A stretch of DNA of 64,000 nt from Tomocerus qinae. Lineage: Eukaryota; Arthropoda; Collembola; Entomobryomorpha; Tomoceridae. Position numbers and translations under genes: made by a program. Of the stretch, positions 47,209 to 58,954 are shown in pieces. The notes under the pieces are model-generated. The model made no database searches. It saw only the letters and a program-made list of their open reading frames with translations, and had not been told where the DNA came from. The DNA lies in the NCBI GenBank assembly GCA_020055645.1, contig CM034546.1, positions 61,690,001 through 61,754,000 of the forward strand. The letters run 5' to 3'. Within the stretch, counting starts at the first letter, position 1; each line of letters starts with the position of its first letter.

Positions 47209-47741
47209 GGTGAATTAACTGAACTATTTCGATTAGGTGAACTGAACTATTTCGATAAGGTGAACTGAACTATTTCGATTAGGTGAACTGAACTATTTCG
47301 ATAAGGTGAACTGAACTATTTCGATTAGGTGAACTGAACTATTTCGATTAGGTGAACTGAACTATTTCGATAAGGTGAACTGAACTATTTCGATTAGGTG
47401 AACTGAACTATTTCAATTAGGTGAACTGAACTATTTCGATAAGGTGAACTGAACTATTTCGATTAGGTGAACTGAACTATTTCGATAAGGTGAACTGAAC
47501 TATTTCGATAAGGTGAACTTAACTATTTCGATTAGGTGGACTGAACTATTTCGATAAGGTGAACTTAACTATTTCGATAAGGTGAACTTAACTATTTCGA
47601 TTAGGTGAACTGAACTATTTCGATTAGATGAACTGAACTATTTCGATTAGGTGAACTGAACTATTTCGATAAGGTGAACTTAACTATTTCGATAAGGTGA
47701 ACTGAACTATTTCGATAGGGTGAACTCAACTATTTCGATTA
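47209..47741. repeat. 23-bp minisatellite, about 23 copies
   Basis: The tandem unit is GAACTATTTCGATTAGGTGAACT. The main variant position alternates GATTAGG and GATAAGG, and a second variant has TTAACT for TGAACT. There are no spacers and no conserved frame. Confidence 0.95.
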
Positions 47742-48953
47742 ATAAGTTTTTTGAATTAGGCTAATTTTTTGCACTAAGTGCTAGAATAACGCTAAAATAT
47801 AAATTTCTAGCGGTTGCACATTGTCCCGAAATTCATCGACAGACCGATGGTTATCAACATCTTAAAAGTTACTCTGCATATATTCCCTGCACCTGCGTAC
47901 TAACACGATTACAATTTATAGCTGTTTTAAAACAAGACGTATAAAGCATTTATTAGTGCGATCTGGAATTTCAATTATGGCTTTTATATTGAAAACAAAC
48001 TTTTACATGTTGTAGGATAACTAATAGTTGCCACCATTTTTAGTTATTTTAATTTCTGAATTCTTCCCCCACACAGGGGGTGTCACTAACTGTGCCCATT
48101 TACGAACGTGGCCTCCATATTTACCTGTAAATTGTACCCTGAAAATTTGAACAGTCTAGCTCAATTTGAGCGAGACTGTTTAAATTTTCAACTGTTTGAC
48201 GTGCTCAAACGGCTCGAAAGTTATCGTGAACAGGGATTCCCAAACAAACAGAAGAAGTAAAACTATATATATATATACAATCAGATAAATTGTTTTGAAA
48301 AATCCTAACATATAATATGATCAGGGACCTATTACACCGTTATTTTACACTTTGCAAAATTTTTGTCCAGATTAATTTTTGAAGCGCATTTTCAAATTTT
48401 TATTAAAACCTTCTCTAGAGTATGAAGGGACATAATTTTTAAAAAAAGTTTCATCCAAATCGGTCGATAGGTTTTCTGGCTAGAAATTATTCGGATTTTG
48501 CTCTTTGTGGCACCCCTACCCCTGACGGGTAAAAATGATTTTTTTTCCTGAAAGTTGTTTTCTCCTAATATTATGGGCTACCAAAATACACATTCCATTT
48601 TTCCCACCGTTCCACAAATTTTTTGACTTTCCGATATTAAATAATATCTGTCAACATACAAACATCCGTACATACCAAATTCCGATTACGTTTATATTAT
48701 TGTCATAAAAGATTCACAGCCAATGTGTTGTGTTTGCTGTCCAAGTCCAAGTATGCATGTCTTAGCCAATATTATTTTTTATGTCGCTACTTACGAAAGC
48801 TTATAGGTCGTACTTTGTACTAAGTACAAGTAGGTAATTTACAGTTACGATAATGTTTCCATAATACCTAGTAAGAATCCATAAAGGTTTTAATTAATTG
48901 CCTATTAGTATCAACCAAACACATTAAAGTATAAAACACCATTTCCCTCAATT
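47742..48953. other. Intergenic region
   Basis: No gene seen. It contains the hairpin at 48141-48189 and an AT dinucleotide run near 48266. Confidence 0.4.
48141..48189. repeat. Compact hairpin, 23-bp arms and 3-nt loop
   Basis: GAAAATTTGAACAGTCTAGC plus TCA is mirrored by TGAGCGAGACTGTTTAAATTTTC with two mismatches. It could be a small palindromic element or an RNA hairpin. There is no evidence of transcription. Confidence 0.7.
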
Positions 48954-49189
48954 CAGTACCGTAATTAGAACTCAATTTCGGAGGGGGCAAGAATTGAAGA
49001 TTTCGGACATCATATAACGATAAGTGGTGCGCATATTCGCGCAGAGCGCGATAAATTATGGCTTATTTTGTGAAAAATGAGTATGAGCCTAAAATGGCCT
49101 AAAAATCCCAGCGCGAAATTATTTGGTACTTTGAGAATTTTTTTTTCTTGTAGCATTTGCCCCCAATGCCCCCCCTCAGTACAGCCTTG
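48954..49189. mobile_element. hAT-like MITE, CAGTACCGTA/CAAGGCTGTACTGAG family (reverse copy)
   Basis: 236 bp. Read in reverse it begins CAAGGCTGTACTGAGGGGGG, and it shares its internal order with 63363-63591, including GGCATTGGGGGCAAATGC, TTTTTAGGC and a GCGCGAATATG-like block. Flanks CCTCAATT and CCCTCATT look like an 8-bp duplication with one indel. Confidence 0.8.
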
Positions 49190-49595
49190 CCCTCATTGCA
49201 GAATCGAAAAGGCTCCTAAAGCTATTGCTACTATAGTCATCCATAAATAATTTTCTCTGTTCCCTCACTTCTTATAAGAAATTCTTGTTTCTATTTTTGG
49301 CGAGAATTGTACACCCACGACACCCAGATCCAATTCTGACTTCATTACTATCATTACCAATATTCCTACATCCATATTAATTGACAGTGCTAAAAAGCAA
49401 TATTATACTATAATCTAAAAGAGACGGAAAATTCTGCTCTAGTTATTGAATAGTTTTCGACGCGAACGTCTTTTAATCAAACAGAAATTCAGAAACATTA
49501 AGAGAATCGAAAGAAAGGACCAACTAGTAGATTTCAATACCCATAACGTGAGCTTTTCAAGGTTTGTGGAAAAATTAATTTCCATTCTTTTAGAA

Positions 49596-51626
49596 ATGCA
49601 GTTGGGTGAGATAAATCTTCGAGTGCAAAGTAGGTCAATCATAATTCTCTTTCTATTAGCAAATGTTACACATCTTGCATCCCCAAGTGCATCGTCTCAA
49701 TATTTTCCTATACTCAGTGAAATGGAGTCTATATCTAAGTTCTCAGCCGCAATTGTGAAAAAGTACTTTTCGCAATGTGACTTATTTTTCATCAGCCAAG
49801 AAGATCATAAGGACGAAAAGACAAAAATCATAAGAAGGACGGAAATAGCAGAAAAAATTATGTCGGCAACAAAAAGAGATTCTTTCGTCGTGGCAATTTC
49901 TAATAAAATAAAATTGCAACACTCAAGTTTCGATTTAAATTCTCTGTCTCGAAGGATTGGAAACAGGATGCACTGTTCTGTTATCATCACTCATTCATTC
50001 ATGCTTACTCCGTTGTTTTCAAATAAATTTTTGTCCCTTCTGACCAGTCATGTTAATTCAGTTACGAAAAAAGACGAAGATCACTACATATTTATTACAA
50101 GCGAAGGTGACCAGAGAAATATTTTGTTGTCTGAATTTGCAAGGCATTTCCGTTACAAACTAATTTTGTACCAGGATAGAAAAACTCGACAAATGATCGG
50201 GAAAAGTGTCTGTTTTTACTGCTTATCGGGAATACACGCTATATTCAATGTCAATACTGAAAACGCATTGCAAAGCCAAACGGAACTGTTCCCAGACTTT
50301 ACTTTAAATGCCTACGGACACAATCTCGTTATATCTATCTCCACAAGAGTAACATTCTCGACGGAAATCGAAGAAATTAATGGGAGGTGGTTGTTCAAAA
50401 GGGGATATGTTAGATATGTTGTCGAGGAAATGGTCGGCATGTTCAATTACACGTACAAAATCATAGCATCGACTGGGAGAGGCACAGGGGCCAGATTGCC
50501 AAACGGAACTTGGGTAGGCTCAGTTGGGGACGTATTAAGTGGAACGGCTGATTTGGGAGTACCGGTCGGTCTTAATTTGGCCCGATTTCTAGCCGTAGGG
50601 CTTACAAATTCCTTTTTTGATGACAGCTGCATAGTTTTCATAGTGGGGCTACCCAAACAGTATTACACTTGGAAATCCATTTATCTGCCATTTAAAACTA
50701 CTTTATGGATTTTTATTGTTCTTTCGATTATTCTGGTCACCTTAGAGTTTTGTTTGATTCAAAAGTTTGAGTTTGTGCTTGTTGGAAAATTCTTCAGACA
50801 TAAATTTTTACATGTAATTTCAGTATTGTTGGAACAGAACGTAGAATTTCCTACCAAGATGTCCCCGAGGGTACTTTGCATCATTTGGATGCTGATGTCA
50901 GTAATCATAACCACTCTGTACCGATCAAAGCTTGTGGGGCTGATGACCTTTCCAGTTTTAGCGACCACTCCGTCGACATTTACCGAACTGTCAAAATCCA
51001 AACACTTTGAGTGGGGAATGGACATCTCTGTCGTAGCTGGCTCAGCAATCCCCTACTTTAAAAATGGAGGAAGTACACTAAAAAATATTTATTACGGGAG
51101 GAAAATCGGCTGGGAATCCGACTGCATTCTGAAAACAATGACAAATAAATTCGCTTGCATTTCTTGGAAGGAAAAAGCCGAGTACTTTCTGTTTAAGAAC
51201 TTCAGTTCAAATTCTGGCAGACTGCCGCTTGTATTTTCGAAGGACTCAATTGCTCCCACTGTATCTGTATTTGTTATGCAGCACAGAGAAATATTTCACA
51301 ATAACTTCAATCGAGTAATTAGCGCTATAAAAGACTCTGGATTAATTTTAAAGTGGCATTCGCTAGATAGAGCTTCAGTAAGGAAAAATCATTTGCAATG
51401 GACGAAGGAGAATAATGTGACTTCTGTTCATGAGCGTGAAGGACCTGCAAAGCTTATTTTTGCTGAAGTGCAGGGGCATTTTTATTTACTATTCGTCGGC
51501 AGTATCATTTCAGTGTCTATATTGCTATTAGAAATCGCTTCTGTGAAATTGCGGATGCTCCACTATTTCATTAAAAGTTTCTGCGGCATTGAAAGGCCAT
51601 CTGGTTATTTGTGTCCTGATTACTAA
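49596..51626 (+). CDS. Ionotropic receptor, intronless coding region
   Basis: 676 residues from the ATG at 49596, which follows a strong CCATTCTTTTAG acceptor; the frame upstream is 5' UTR or intron. Signal-like segment SIIILFLLANVTHLASP. A recognisable ligand-binding S1 half: GRWLFKRGYVRYVVEEMV, then GTWVGSVGDVLSGTADLGV. M1 about 367-388 (LWIFIVLSIILVTLEFCLI), a pore region with LLEQNVEFP, the next helix about 425-445 (LCIIWMLMSVIITTLYRSKL), and the last helix about 628-650 (FVGSIISVSILLLEIASV). An arthropod chemosensory cation channel by family. It is the most IR-typical of the three intronless copies. Confidence 0.85.
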   Translation: MQLGEINLRVQSRSIIILFLLANVTHLASPSASSQYFPILSEMESISKFSAAIVKKYFSQCDLFFISQEDHKDEKTKIIRRTEIAEKIMSATKRDSFVVAISNKIKLQHSSFDLNSLSRRIGNRMHCSVIITHSFMLTPLFSNKFLSLLTSHVNSVTKKDEDHYIFITSEGDQRNILLSEFARHFRYKLILYQDRKTRQMIGKSVCFYCLSGIHAIFNVNTENALQSQTELFPDFTLNAYGHNLVISISTRVTFSTEIEEINGRWLFKRGYVRYVVEEMVGMFNYTYKIIASTGRGTGARLPNGTWVGSVGDVLSGTADLGVPVGLNLARFLAVGLTNSFFDDSCIVFIVGLPKQYYTWKSIYLPFKTTLWIFIVLSIILVTLEFCLIQKFEFVLVGKFFRHKFLHVISVLLEQNVEFPTKMSPRVLCIIWMLMSVIITTLYRSKLVGLMTFPVLATTPSTFTELSKSKHFEWGMDISVVAGSAIPYFKNGGSTLKNIYYGRKIGWESDCILKTMTNKFACISWKEKAEYFLFKNFSSNSGRLPLVFSKDSIAPTVSVFVMQHREIFHNNFNRVISAIKDSGLILKWHSLDRASVRKNHLQWTKENNVTSVHEREGPAKLIFAEVQGHFYLLFVGSIISVSILLLEIASVKLRMLHYFIKSFCGIERPSGYLCPDY

Positions 51627-53164
51627 AATATTATGACTTATATAACCACCGTTTTAGATAGAGCAATAAATTTACCTGCCTATAATATATCTATGCATGC
51701 AACTATGTGGGGTAGGGTAGAAAGCAGGAACAAATAAATATTTGTAATTTCGAAACATATAAATATTCGTATGTCTAATACGCATGATTATTGCATACCT
51801 TTCAAAATTAAGTCATGCACTTCACTGGGGGCTACTAGTTGTAAATATACTAAATATTTTGTTATTTATTGGAGCATTACTTTACAAAACACCCAAAATA
51901 TAATCAAAATGAAGATATCTGGTCACTCCAATTTCCTGATTCCTGTGATTACTAGAAATATTATTAGTAATTAACGTTCTGCAAACAAACTTTAGCCGAT
52001 AAACGCCCACCCACTGCGATTCCTGGCTTATCGCGGCAGCAGCCACAGCCTTATCAAATCTAATCCTATGTAGTCTGCATGCACGATCATTGATCTGTAT
52101 TACCCGGTAAAGTATGCTTATTATTATTCAGGTGGTCATATTTGACGGTGATATTTTTTATTGGAATAGTTATTTGCACAAAATCAGAGTTCCTATGATT
52201 TAGTGTGAAAGTATAAATACTACCTTGAAAGTTGAACTTAACGTTAAACTAAAAGTTTGTACTGTTAGTTCCCTGATAAAATAGTGATAAATTAAGCCGA
52301 CACGGTCATTTACACGAACTGATTACACATTGACATTGCAGACGCCCAAAGTTAATTGTTGCCTGAATCATCTGAGTCACACATAATGAAAACCTTTATG
52401 CAGTGTAATTGATTTGTGATATACATAGTTTCTCGATTAGATAAAAAAAATTCTGATAACTCTGTACAAATTAAACTACAAATAAATAAATATTAAGCAA
52501 ACATTTTGCTCATGCAGGCATCAAAAATTTGTACTAACTAGGTTGGTTGTTATAAAAATATGGACCGAACAACATGATTACACTGCAACTATGTGGATCA
52601 AAAGTTTAAAAATAATTTATAAATGCAGGGATTACAGATTCATTTTATAGTATGTAAACTTGGTTAATGTTGGAAATTCCAGGAAAAGTGTTTAAAATTT
52701 CGGGCGAAAGTTGGAAATTTCTGAAAAAATTGCATAATTTTTGGAATTTTTTAGAAGATGTTGAATTCAATTAGGAGGCGGGGCCTGTATCCTTAGGGAT
52801 TAATGTATTTTCGATACCTGCATGATTTTATGTCTAGACACAACTTATATGGACTATAGTTTAGCCGACCTCTATTTAATTTACAAACAGTTGTCTTCAC
52901 TCCCATTATTCTGATAACATTAATCGGATGGTATTATTTGTACTTGTAATAATAATGTAACTTTCCTGCCCTTCACTATATAAACAAAATATTTTGTCAG
53001 AGCATCTGTCATTGAAAGTTGTGGGTTTGCTTCTTCTGCAAGTATTCAATCAAAGTAGGCAACTTGTTTTCCTTTTCAACAGATTTTGGCATTTGGAACG
53101 GATTTCAAAACAGAAAATTAATTTCGAATTATCTACTTTATTTTTCAGACTTTCGTATTTGATC
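51627..53164. other. Intergenic region
   Basis: No gene seen. It ends with a TTTATTTTTCAG acceptor at 53137-53148, just before the DM9 start, indicating a 5' UTR intron. Confidence 0.4.
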
Positions 53165-53953
53165 ATGCAGTGGGTTAGGAAGAGTGGAGGGGACTACACC
53201 AGAGTGGGCCATGTCGGAGGAGTTCTTGCGGGATTGGACTCTGGCCAGGAGCTGTACGTTGCAAGAGCCCATTACCAAGGAGCTATCGTGCCTGGAAAAC
53301 TTCACGTCACACACAAAACTGCATATATTCCCTACAACATGAAGGAGGTTAGTCCCTTAACCTTTTCTAAAACTATAAACGGAATTTGATCTTTAAATAA
53401 TTGTATAAATTTACCATCGTTAATTATTTGACTTTTTATAGGTCCCGATGACTGATTATGAGGTAAATACACTTAAGAAGGCAAACGTTTTTGGTATTTC
53501 TGTTAGCGTGACTTGTTTTGCCATGAGAGTAATATCCGTTCTTCGCAACATGTTTGGAGATATTATCAAACTGCGAAGCGAGATTACCTTATCTGTGTAC
53601 GATTATAGGTGCTTATTGCCCCTGCTGCTAGTTTAAGCTGGGTGGAGTGCCATGGAGGTCAAGTTCCACACAACGCTGTCGTTGGAGGTCAGGAAACCAA
53701 TGGAGAAAGATTGTACATTGGCCGTGTGATTCATGGGAGAACTGTCACAGTTGGAAAAGTTCATCCCAGTCATAATACTTGCTACTATCCTTATGGTAAA
53801 TGGTAAATTAATACTATTTAAATTATATATATTAAATTACTGCTATAATAATTATAATATTCCATTTCTCCCTTTACAGACGGAAAGGAGTTAAATTCCG
53901 CCAAATACGAAGTGTTGGTCAAGAACTGCTTCGGCGTGATGTTGGGAGTTTGA
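53165..53953 (+). CDS. Two-repeat DM9 domain protein
   Basis: Exons 53165-53347, 53442-53462 (21 nt), 53609-53795 and 53880-53953; 154 residues. Both DM9 repeats are visible. The first is GGVLAGLDSGQELYVARAHY, then GAIVPGKLHVTHKTAYIPY. The second is NAVVGGQETNGERLYIGRV, then GKVHPSHNTCYYPY, ending KYEVLVKNCFGVML. DM9 (DUF3421) proteins in arthropods and molluscs are small cytosolic or secreted proteins. Several bind mannose or respond to infection. There is no signal peptide, so a cytosolic form is likely. The tiny second exon, VPMTDYE, links the two repeats and restores the EVLIAP strand. Confidence 0.9.
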
Positions 53954-54773
53954 TCGAGTCCAATCCGGCAGGAAAGATCTTATTCAGTGGTTTCTTCAAA
54001 TGCACTTATAATGTTAATATTTTTAATTGGTCATTATTTAAAGCGAAAATACATTTTAATTTAATTTAAAATTATCGTGACTCACAAGTTACTAAAAAAT
54101 AAATTGGTTGTCTATACTGTTCAGAAATTTATGATTAAAAACGCTACTTTACGCTACGTTACAAACTGAATACACATTTTATGTCTGCGCTAGAGTTTTG
54201 TGTTCCATTAATTACTTTAGGTACCGTGGAATTTTGATATCTCTTGAATTTACCGATAGTTTTTGTTATTTAATACGCTGTCATTCCTTAATCTACGAGT
54301 ATTGTTATTTAAGTTACACTTTAAATTAGGCAACAAGTGACGCAGGCGGGTTTCGTTGTTTAGCATATTATTACCAAAGGCGAAGAGAGAATTTGTTTTT
54401 TTGCTTGATAAAAGATTTGACACAATTATGAAATCGATTGCATTGAACCTTGCGCTTTCATCACCACTGATGGAACAACTTAATTTTCTTAATTAATTGC
54501 ATGGTGTTCATTGAAAACGTGGTTGTCCTTCTATTCCTGATCAAAGTTATGAATAATTGATTCTTACCCAATCATTAGTTTTCGTTTTTATGTGGCAGCC
54601 ATTGCCACTATCGCAAATTACATTCTCAATCTCAATTACCCTAAATGATGTTTAATTCTTAATATATTCTATATTTATTATTGTCTGGGCATCGAGAAAG
54701 TCAGTTTAACTTAAAAAAGTGAGTCTAGGATCACATTTACTTGTTCTTGTTGGTCTGTAGACATTGAATTAAA
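53954..54773. other. Intergenic region
   Basis: 3' UTR of the DM9 gene, then AT-rich sequence up to the next IR gene. Nothing else seen. Confidence 0.4.
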
Positions 54774-56936
54774 ATGAAAAATGTATTTTATTACCACAAA
54801 ACGAACTGCAGTTTTTTTCTTGGTGTTTTCTTAATTTATTTGCTTAAAAGTGCTCTCTATTATTCTGACGCCCAATCGAAACATTTGATTACTAAATACT
54901 TCCAGAGTTGTTCTTACTTACATTTCATTTCGACACAAAGTACAGAAAAAGAACGGAATTCGTTTATAAATATTTTTGAACTGCTCCACGAAAATTATCA
55001 ATCTTTAGCATTTACAGTGCCTGAAGATTCGAATTTTGCACGTGCAAATACATCATCAGCTATCATTCCTTTTCAGGAAATTGAATTTAGAAGGTTTAAA
55101 CGATGCTCGGTGCAAATTTTTGTAATTTCTGAAAACTTACGACATGCACATGCTAATTATTACTTGTTAAAACTTGTGCAGAAAAATATTGACCCCGATT
55201 TAATTGTTTTTGCTTTGGATGAAACATTTTCTATTTCTTCTGAAGCATTCGGAAAAAATGAGTTTTATAGTAACTTGTACAAATATTCACTGACATCTCA
55301 ATTTTTATTATTCACTCTTGAAAGAATTAATTACGCATTCCATTACATTTGCCCACATCGTCAAAGAATTAGCAACGCGAATAATTTGGAAATGATTTCT
55401 AAATTAAAATCGGAATGCATCAACAACCTGCACGGAATTCCCATAAAATTGGAAGCGTCGGCGGGGACAAGAGTAGAGAGATTTAAACAATTTCAGCGGA
55501 TTGAATCTTGTGGCTTAGCTTACGACAAAAAGGTAAATGTTGTCGGATCTTGTGCTCTACGGACGTTGGCCACGAAACTTAATTTTACATTGACACTGAA
55601 TGAAAACGATTCTTCAGCTGTTTACAATTCATTCACTTATAGCTACGGTTTTGGTGGCACTTTGATAAATCTATTTTTTTCTCCACATTTGAAAAACTAC
55701 AGCGTGAAATACGAGTGGCTGCCGGGCTGTGAGAAAGCAGAAGGATTTACATACATTGTGGTCATGGATCGGCGATCTGCCATGAAGGGATCCTCCGCTC
55801 TCGTAAATTCATTCGATACGGCTACGTGGACTTTCATCTTCCTTTGCATCGTCGCCAGTTGTGTGGCTCAATGCCCCACCAAAAGAAGTGTTTTGAATAT
55901 AACTTCCTTGTCAGTTGCCAACGTCTTCGAACAAGGCCATCCTCAATTTACAGCCAGAAAATTATCCAACCACACCTTAATATTTTTCATCCATTTCATC
56001 CTAGTGTTGATAGTGCTAAGTGGGGCATACAAGGGAATCTATTTCTCACTGCTCACTAAAATACTTTCCCCGGATATTCCTCAGAATTATGAAGAATTGG
56101 CATATAGCAAACTCCCTTTATTGACCACCTCTTTCTTTTACAGTGGAAAGAATTCGTCTTCCAAAGAATCCAGTTTAGTTGATGAATTTAGGAATTTGTT
56201 AGCAGGGACGCCAGGTGTTGATTACCCTGTATATTACAAGATGTTAAACGATTCTATTTTATTTGTCGACTTGAACAAAATGGATTTCGTTCTGAAATTG
56301 AAAAATCTTTCTTTATTCTCAACCAACCAAGGCACATTGAAGTTACCCAACAAATTCGCAATTATCGAATGGACTAACGATGCAAAATTATTCGCAGAGC
56401 ACGTGACAATATTAACCCCACAGAACTACATTTACAAAGGACCCAGACTACTTGCACTGCTAACAAGGATACCCTGGATAGTCATTAAGAACTATTTGTG
56501 CGAATCTTTGCTGGCTAAGCTGTCTGCTCTCCACTCGGCAGGAATTTATTCCAGATGGGTCCAGCAGAGCAAGGAGTTGTTTCCTCTCAGATTGGACCCC
56601 AGCATTCTGCAGACCTATAAGAATGACGTAGGCACAATGAAGAGTCTCACCAATTTTTTCCATATCAACTCTAAAAGCCATTTACGTGAAGACGAGCTGG
56701 ACAATGAGCCCCACCCTCTCTCACTGCACAACCTTTTAGACTTCTTTCATCTTTACAGTTTACTGCTAGCCGCATGTTTCGCCATTTTCATACTGGAACT
56801 GTCCAGTTATCAAATTATATGGAATAAGACTCGGAAATATGCCCATTTAATATATAAACACATTGTAAATGAATTCTATTTTACTTATTATAAATATACA
56901 AACTCTATTAAAAGTAAAATAAAGGGAAATCATTAA
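54774..56936 (+). CDS. Divergent ionotropic receptor (IR), intronless
   Basis: A single 720-residue frame starting in good context (TTAAAATGAAA). N-terminal hydrophobic segment FFLGVFLIYLLKSAL. M1 about 350-367 (ATWTFIFLCIVASCVAQC), pore region VANVFEQG, next helix about 400-422 (LIFFIHFILVLIVLSGAYKGI), last helix about 660-683 (SLLLAACFAIFILELSSYQII). The AYKGI and FEQG motifs are shared with the IR at 29976-32357, so these two are paralogues of one divergent lineage. The ligand-binding region is weakly conserved, and glutamate-type ligand contacts cannot be traced. Confidence 0.78.
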   Translation: MKNVFYYHKTNCSFFLGVFLIYLLKSALYYSDAQSKHLITKYFQSCSYLHFISTQSTEKERNSFINIFELLHENYQSLAFTVPEDSNFARANTSSAIIPFQEIEFRRFKRCSVQIFVISENLRHAHANYYLLKLVQKNIDPDLIVFALDETFSISSEAFGKNEFYSNLYKYSLTSQFLLFTLERINYAFHYICPHRQRISNANNLEMISKLKSECINNLHGIPIKLEASAGTRVERFKQFQRIESCGLAYDKKVNVVGSCALRTLATKLNFTLTLNENDSSAVYNSFTYSYGFGGTLINLFFSPHLKNYSVKYEWLPGCEKAEGFTYIVVMDRRSAMKGSSALVNSFDTATWTFIFLCIVASCVAQCPTKRSVLNITSLSVANVFEQGHPQFTARKLSNHTLIFFIHFILVLIVLSGAYKGIYFSLLTKILSPDIPQNYEELAYSKLPLLTTSFFYSGKNSSSKESSLVDEFRNLLAGTPGVDYPVYYKMLNDSILFVDLNKMDFVLKLKNLSLFSTNQGTLKLPNKFAIIEWTNDAKLFAEHVTILTPQNYIYKGPRLLALLTRIPWIVIKNYLCESLLAKLSALHSAGIYSRWVQQSKELFPLRLDPSILQTYKNDVGTMKSLTNFFHINSKSHLREDELDNEPHPLSLHNLLDFFHLYSLLLAACFAIFILELSSYQIIWNKTRKYAHLIYKHIVNEFYFTYYKYTNSIKSKIKGNH

Positions 56937-57617
56937 ACATCAAACTTCCCTTCCCTGTCGATTCGATTTGCCACGATTCCTTATTCACAGCTCACTGCTT
57001 CGGCAGTCATAAACAAAAAACCAATTAATGGGTTAAAAATGAGCTGGAAAGGATCGCTGACGATAGTAATATATTGTGACTTGGGATTAATAGATTACTA
57101 AAGTAAACTACATACTAAGAAATAATATGAAGCTTTGTAGGAATAGAAGTGTTTATTATATAAACCTAGATGAATAATTTGATTGTCAAATTGGAGTGCC
57201 TAATTGTTAATTTTCTTGATTACTAGGGAATGTACACAAGATACATGAAGTACAAATATTTATAAATACTTTAGTTTACGAATTTATATACTTGCCCATA
57301 ATATTTTCATCACCCGACAGACTAGAATAAATCAATTTTTGGTATGATTCCACTATATGCTATATCTTTAACCTCTTATTCAGGCTTTATGAATAGTAGC
57401 AGAAACCTCAACTAATTATTTAAGTTCACCGCAAATTAATTTCATTCACAAGCAACACTTAAAATAAAAAACTCCAAAATATAATTTCGACATTTGTCAG
57501 TCTGCAAAGGCTGACTCTGTTGGATAACAATTTCTGGAAGACTATGCGACATATTCCACAGTACCTACAGCAAAAAACGACCCCATAAAATAGCATTTTA
57601 ACGAAAGTCCAATTTAA
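56937..57617. other. Intergenic region
   Basis: AT-rich; no gene or repeat recognised. Confidence 0.4.
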
Positions 57618-57953
57618 ATGTCAGCGAATGCCATGCATAAGGAAGATAATAGAAATGTATTAAGGCTCCTGTTCCTTTCCAACTGGTTTAGTATCCCCAT
57701 TGATGATTTGAGGGTCGACCGCACTGAATTTCTGAATTACAGTCAAATCACTACTCTCAACAGGCGTCATGCAATTCTCTTTGCCGGGTTTCTGGACGTC
57801 TCTCCTAGTTTCCTTAGATGTAGTAGGTCACTCATATATATGAGACTTACAGTGGAAGAATGGGCCTTGAGACATTTTGACGTTGCTGTTGGCAGGAAAC
57901 CGGGGCTGAAATATCCCAACTCGTTCTGCCTACATTATGGCAATCTAAAATGA
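57618..57953 (+). CDS. Hypothetical 111-residue protein
   Basis: An open frame from ATG to TGA whose codons are clearly GC-richer than the flanks (CTC, GTC, GAC, AAC and TTC are frequent). Stretches such as RVDRTEFLNYSQITTLNRRH and LTVEEWALRHFDVAVG look protein-like. No signal peptide, membrane segment or known domain was recognised. Splice sites to neighbouring exons are not evident, so it may be a single-exon gene or a retained exon. Confidence 0.4.
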   Translation: MSANAMHKEDNRNVLRLLFLSNWFSIPIDDLRVDRTEFLNYSQITTLNRRHAILFAGFLDVSPSFLRCSRSLIYMRLTVEEWALRHFDVAVGRKPGLKYPNSFCLHYGNLK

Positions 57954-58249
57954 ACATTTAAATTAGCAACATGTGGACATGCACTGAATAGCGACCTAAC
58001 TTTTTAACCTAAGAATCAATCTTTTACAATAATTCTAAGAAAATTGGGCTAATTCCTAGTATAATGGCGCACTGTGGAATGGACCGATATAATATATAGC
58101 TCATGAATTCGAAAGAATTCGTCGAATACGTAACGAATATGGTATTTATTTTTGGGGCAACCCCCAAAATAAGAAAGTTATGGTCGATCAAAGTTGAAAA
58201 TATGACTATTTCGATACACACATTTTCAGAAAAGGAAGAGTTACAAGTT

Positions 58250-58715
58250 CTTTAGAACATCGTTATTTTGCTTTTCATGTTGAATTTACTTGTAACTATG
58301 GCAACGTAGCAATAACAACATGTAGGCTTGGTCTTGTAAAATTCTAAATTGCACTAACTTCTAACTTCTATTTTATTTCAATATTTTTGAATATATTTTA
58401 GGTAACTATGGCAAGGGTAAGTGCCATGTTCAATTTTCATCAATTTTAATTAGGTTAGGTTTAAAAAATGGAAATTGTGACCACGTGCCATGTTCAATTT
58501 CCATGAATTTTAATTGGGTTAGGTCTAAAAAGTGGAAATTGTGACCAGGTGCCATTTTAAAATTGATGAAAATTGAAAATGGCACGTGGGAACAATTTCC
58601 TTTGCAACAACATTTCCAATTTTTAAGACCAAGCCTACCTGTTGTTATTAGCTCCGTTGCCATAGTTACAAGTTAAATTCAACATTAAAAGCAAAATATC
58701 GATGCTTTAAAAACT
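58250..58715. mobile_element. Long-TIR MITE with internal duplication
   Basis: Arms of about 85-90 bp are inverted copies (CTTTTCATGTTGAATTTACT on the left; GTAACTATGGCAACG and TAGGCTTGGTCTT on both sides). The centre has a block of about 70 bp twice in direct order (GTGCCATGTTCAATTT...GGAAATTGTGACCA), then a partial inverted copy ending TGGCACGTGG. No clear TSD. Confidence 0.75.
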
Positions 58716-58954
58716 AGTGGCTCTCTCAGGAAGATACAGCATTGTCAATCTACCTAACCTTATTCCTATTGCCTATATCTATTACCTAAGAAGAGTACAA
58801 CTTTGAGAAAAACTTAAATCCTTTAATTCAATAATATATAAAATTAATGTATGCTATGTCAATTACATTTCCAAAAATCCGAAAACCATTCAAATAAACA
58901 ATTTAAGTACAAAAAAGTGATTATGTATATCCATTTACAGTAATTGAATATAAA

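Noticed and set aside
47209-47741. CRISPR-like array
   Set aside because: The units are directly tandem with no unique spacers, and the genome is eukaryotic. It is a minisatellite.
49446-49595. N-terminal extension of the IR at 49596
   Set aside because: It depends on a TTG start, and a strong CCATTCTTTTAG acceptor lies just before the ATG at 49596. A signal-like segment follows that ATG.
52994-53164. N-terminal extension of the DM9 protein
   Set aside because: No ATG at its start, and an intron acceptor (TTTTTCAG) interrupts it. DM9 proteins normally start near the first repeat.
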